DNA of 13,369 nucleotides. Source: JARIHD01 sp964610985 (GTDB lineage: Bacteria > Patescibacteriota > Saccharimonadia > Saccharimonadales > UBA4665). Of the stretch, positions 12,143 through 13,369 are shown piece after piece. The first letter of the stretch is position 1, and every line of letters starts with the position of its first letter. Location of the stretch: NCBI GenBank assembly GCA_964610985.1, contig CAZSZJ010000029.1, positions 1 through 13,369 on the forward strand. The letters are read 5' to 3'. The notes under the pieces were generated by a model. The model worked only from the letters and a program-made list of their open reading frames with translations, made no database searches and had not been told where the DNA came from. A program made the translations under genes and the position numbers.

Positions 12143-13369
12143 ATGAATGAAAGATTACCCGCAGTTTGCCACATTACCGATTTGGCACCAGCCAACCCTG
12201 CTACTTTTGGGCCCCTGAGCTACAGAAATCTGGCTTCTGCGGCACTCCGCTATGAACACGCCGAGGCACCTTTATTGTCCGAGGTTTGGCATGCAGATAA
12301 TGGAAGCATGGAGGAAAGAAACGCGGCTGAAAATGCCGCGAGCGCCTATTTAACGCGTATCTCCCATCATATAATTACCGCAAGCACGCCTGCGCAGCAT
12401 GACCTTTGGGCACAGCGGTTCAATCAGGGCTCAATTGAAATCTATGGACAACCAGATGTAAGTGAAGCCAAAACCCTTATTCATGATGAGCAGCTATATC
12501 TCCTTTCGTACCAGTCACGACCTGACGTGGACCAACGCGCAGTAGACTATTTGCTTGATTTTTATAGCTCTGTAGTGGGCGAGCCCGACCATACAGAGTC
12601 TTCGCAGTATAATTCGTTGTGGCCCCGGATTGTCGAATTTGTGAATGATAGATTCGCTCCTCTAATCGACATTATAGATGAGGTTTGTGCGGGTAAGGAG
12701 CAGATCCTTCCTGTCGATAGTAAGTTAATATTGGAATCTATGATCAAATGGATGGCCGATAGCCACAGCCCAACCTGGGCCCGCTGGAGGGTTAAAGAAA
12801 AGAACGACGCAATCATGGCCGCATATCCAGAAACGGAAGAGTTTTCCGTTGGAAAGCTGACTCCTCCCTGCTCTCCGGCCATAGCAAAGGGAGGCGCATT
12901 TCATGAAATGCTTCATGCCTTGCGAGCCATAATTGGAATGACCTCCAATGAGCACTTGCGACTTGGTTTGGCGCAGTTCCGCACATTCGATGAGGGTTTC
13001 GCTACTCTTTTTGAATGGGCGCTTTCAGGGATTAGAACCACTGGGGCAGAAATGCACTATAGAAATATCGCCCTAGCACTTGGTAGTATCGACGGAAATC
13101 CTGTCAGCCGCAGTAAGTTACTGGGCGTAGAGTATAAGAATTCAAAACTTCATTGGCAGGCATCTGGCGGACGAGGACTTTTCCCTCTTGGTAGAAGACG
13201 CGGAATTGCCGCCCAAACTACCCGAATTTCCAGAGGGGGGCGTGGTGATAATTTTGGAACAATCCAGCCAGTTTTTACGAAGGATATGGTATACCATGAA
13301 GGGTATAGAAGGGCCGAGCGATACATTCAGAGAAAGCTAGACGAAGGCAGAAGTATGGGTGAGATATTC
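12143..13369 (+). CDS. DUF1704-like (tyrosine carboxypeptidase-type) zinc metallopeptidase, 3' end off window
   Basis: The first 409 residues are present and the frame is open at the right edge. The zinc site is GGAFHEMLHALR: H254 and H258 with catalytic E255. FDEGFATLFEWA at 282-293 supplies the third-ligand Glu in the place where DUF1704 proteins have EEGLA. Near the window end, TKDMVYHEGYRRAERYI at 379-395 matches the conserved helix that follows in that family. The family includes the animal tubulin carboxypeptidases of the MATCAP type and many bacterial members of unknown role. The N-terminal 200 residues are helical and soluble, without a signal peptide. ATG 12143 lacks a Shine-Dalgarno but has an extended -10 (TGCTAGGAT) eight bases upstream. 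It is the second HExxH gene in a row, but no shared promoter is seen. Confidence 0.82.
   Translation, partial: MNERLPAVCHITDLAPANPATFGPLSYRNLASAALRYEHAEAPLLSEVWHADNGSMEERNAAENAASAYLTRISHHIITASTPAQHDLWAQRFNQGSIEIYGQPDVSEAKTLIHDEQLYLLSYQSRPDVDQRAVDYLLDFYSSVVGEPDHTESSQYNSLWPRIVEFVNDRFAPLIDIIDEVCAGKEQILPVDSKLILESMIKWMADSHSPTWARWRVKEKNDAIMAAYPETEEFSVGKLTPPCSPAIAKGGAFHEMLHALRAIIGMTSNEHLRLGLAQFRTFDEGFATLFEWALSGIRTTGAEMHYRNIALALGSIDGNPVSRSKLLGVEYKNSKLHWQASGGRGLFPLGRRRGIAAQTTRISRGGRGDNFGTIQPVFTKDMVYHEGYRRAERYIQRKLDEGRSMGEIF

Overview
ORGANISM. The window looks like a piece of a small, compact bacterial genome, most likely from the Candidate Phyla Radiation / Patescibacteria (Saccharibacteria-like). 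This is inferred from gene content: a SemiSWEET transporter, a DUF72 protein, a CYTH enzyme, a nucleoside-deoxyribosyltransferase-like protein, an AAA+DUF4143 ATPase, a DUF1704-type metallopeptidase, and several short orphans. No marker gene is present, so the assignment is tentative. TGA clearly ends two reading frames (the Fic protein and the histidine phosphatase remnant), so this is not a lineage that reads TGA as glycine. A run of ten Ns at 7949-7958 shows that the sequence is a scaffolded, probably metagenomic, assembly. Single-base lesions in two genes may be real decay or assembly errors.

LAYOUT. 1-495 (-): start of an unknown protein running off the left edge. 641-1006 (+): VOC/glyoxalase-fold protein, which shares a bidirectional terminator with a leftward CYTH + deoxyribosyltransferase-like operon (2061-1082). 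2107-2439 (-) and 2528-3175 (+): divergent orphans. 3292-4065 (+): DUF72 protein converging on a SemiSWEET (4567-4241, -). 4683-5294 (-): orphan. 5653-6651 (+): PHP phosphoesterase, perhaps followed by a small ORF. 8057-6869 (-): AAA/DUF4143 ATPase sequence broken by the assembly gap. 8738-8222 (-): decayed histidine phosphatase behind a MerR regulator (9105-8764, -), with a divergent RibD/DHFR-like reductase (9167-9691, +). A perfect 19-bp bidirectional terminator follows. 10882-9959 (-): HTH-Fic AMPylase. 11004-11857 (+): frameshifted HEVGH metalloprotein. 12143 to the end (+): DUF1704-like (tyrosine carboxypeptidase-type) metallopeptidase.

HOW IT WORKS TOGETHER. This is mostly a set of single-gene units rather than one pathway. 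The clearest cross-gene signal is regulatory. About ten genes have a sigma70-type -10 box, usually extended as TGC or TGG, only 4-9 bases (mostly 6-9) before the start codon. They should therefore give leaderless or almost leaderless mRNAs. The VOC gene and the reductase instead have ordinary Shine-Dalgarno sites, and the MerR/reductase pair shares a MerR-type promoter with a 20-bp spacer and a central dyad. This pair looks like an imported module.

Other second-look items are a diverged 55-base hairpin repeat present three times in intergenic DNA, a perfect 10-bp inverted repeat placed as an operator over the Fic promoter, and a divergent HTH-Fic / HExxH pair that recalls peptidase-controlled repressor switches.
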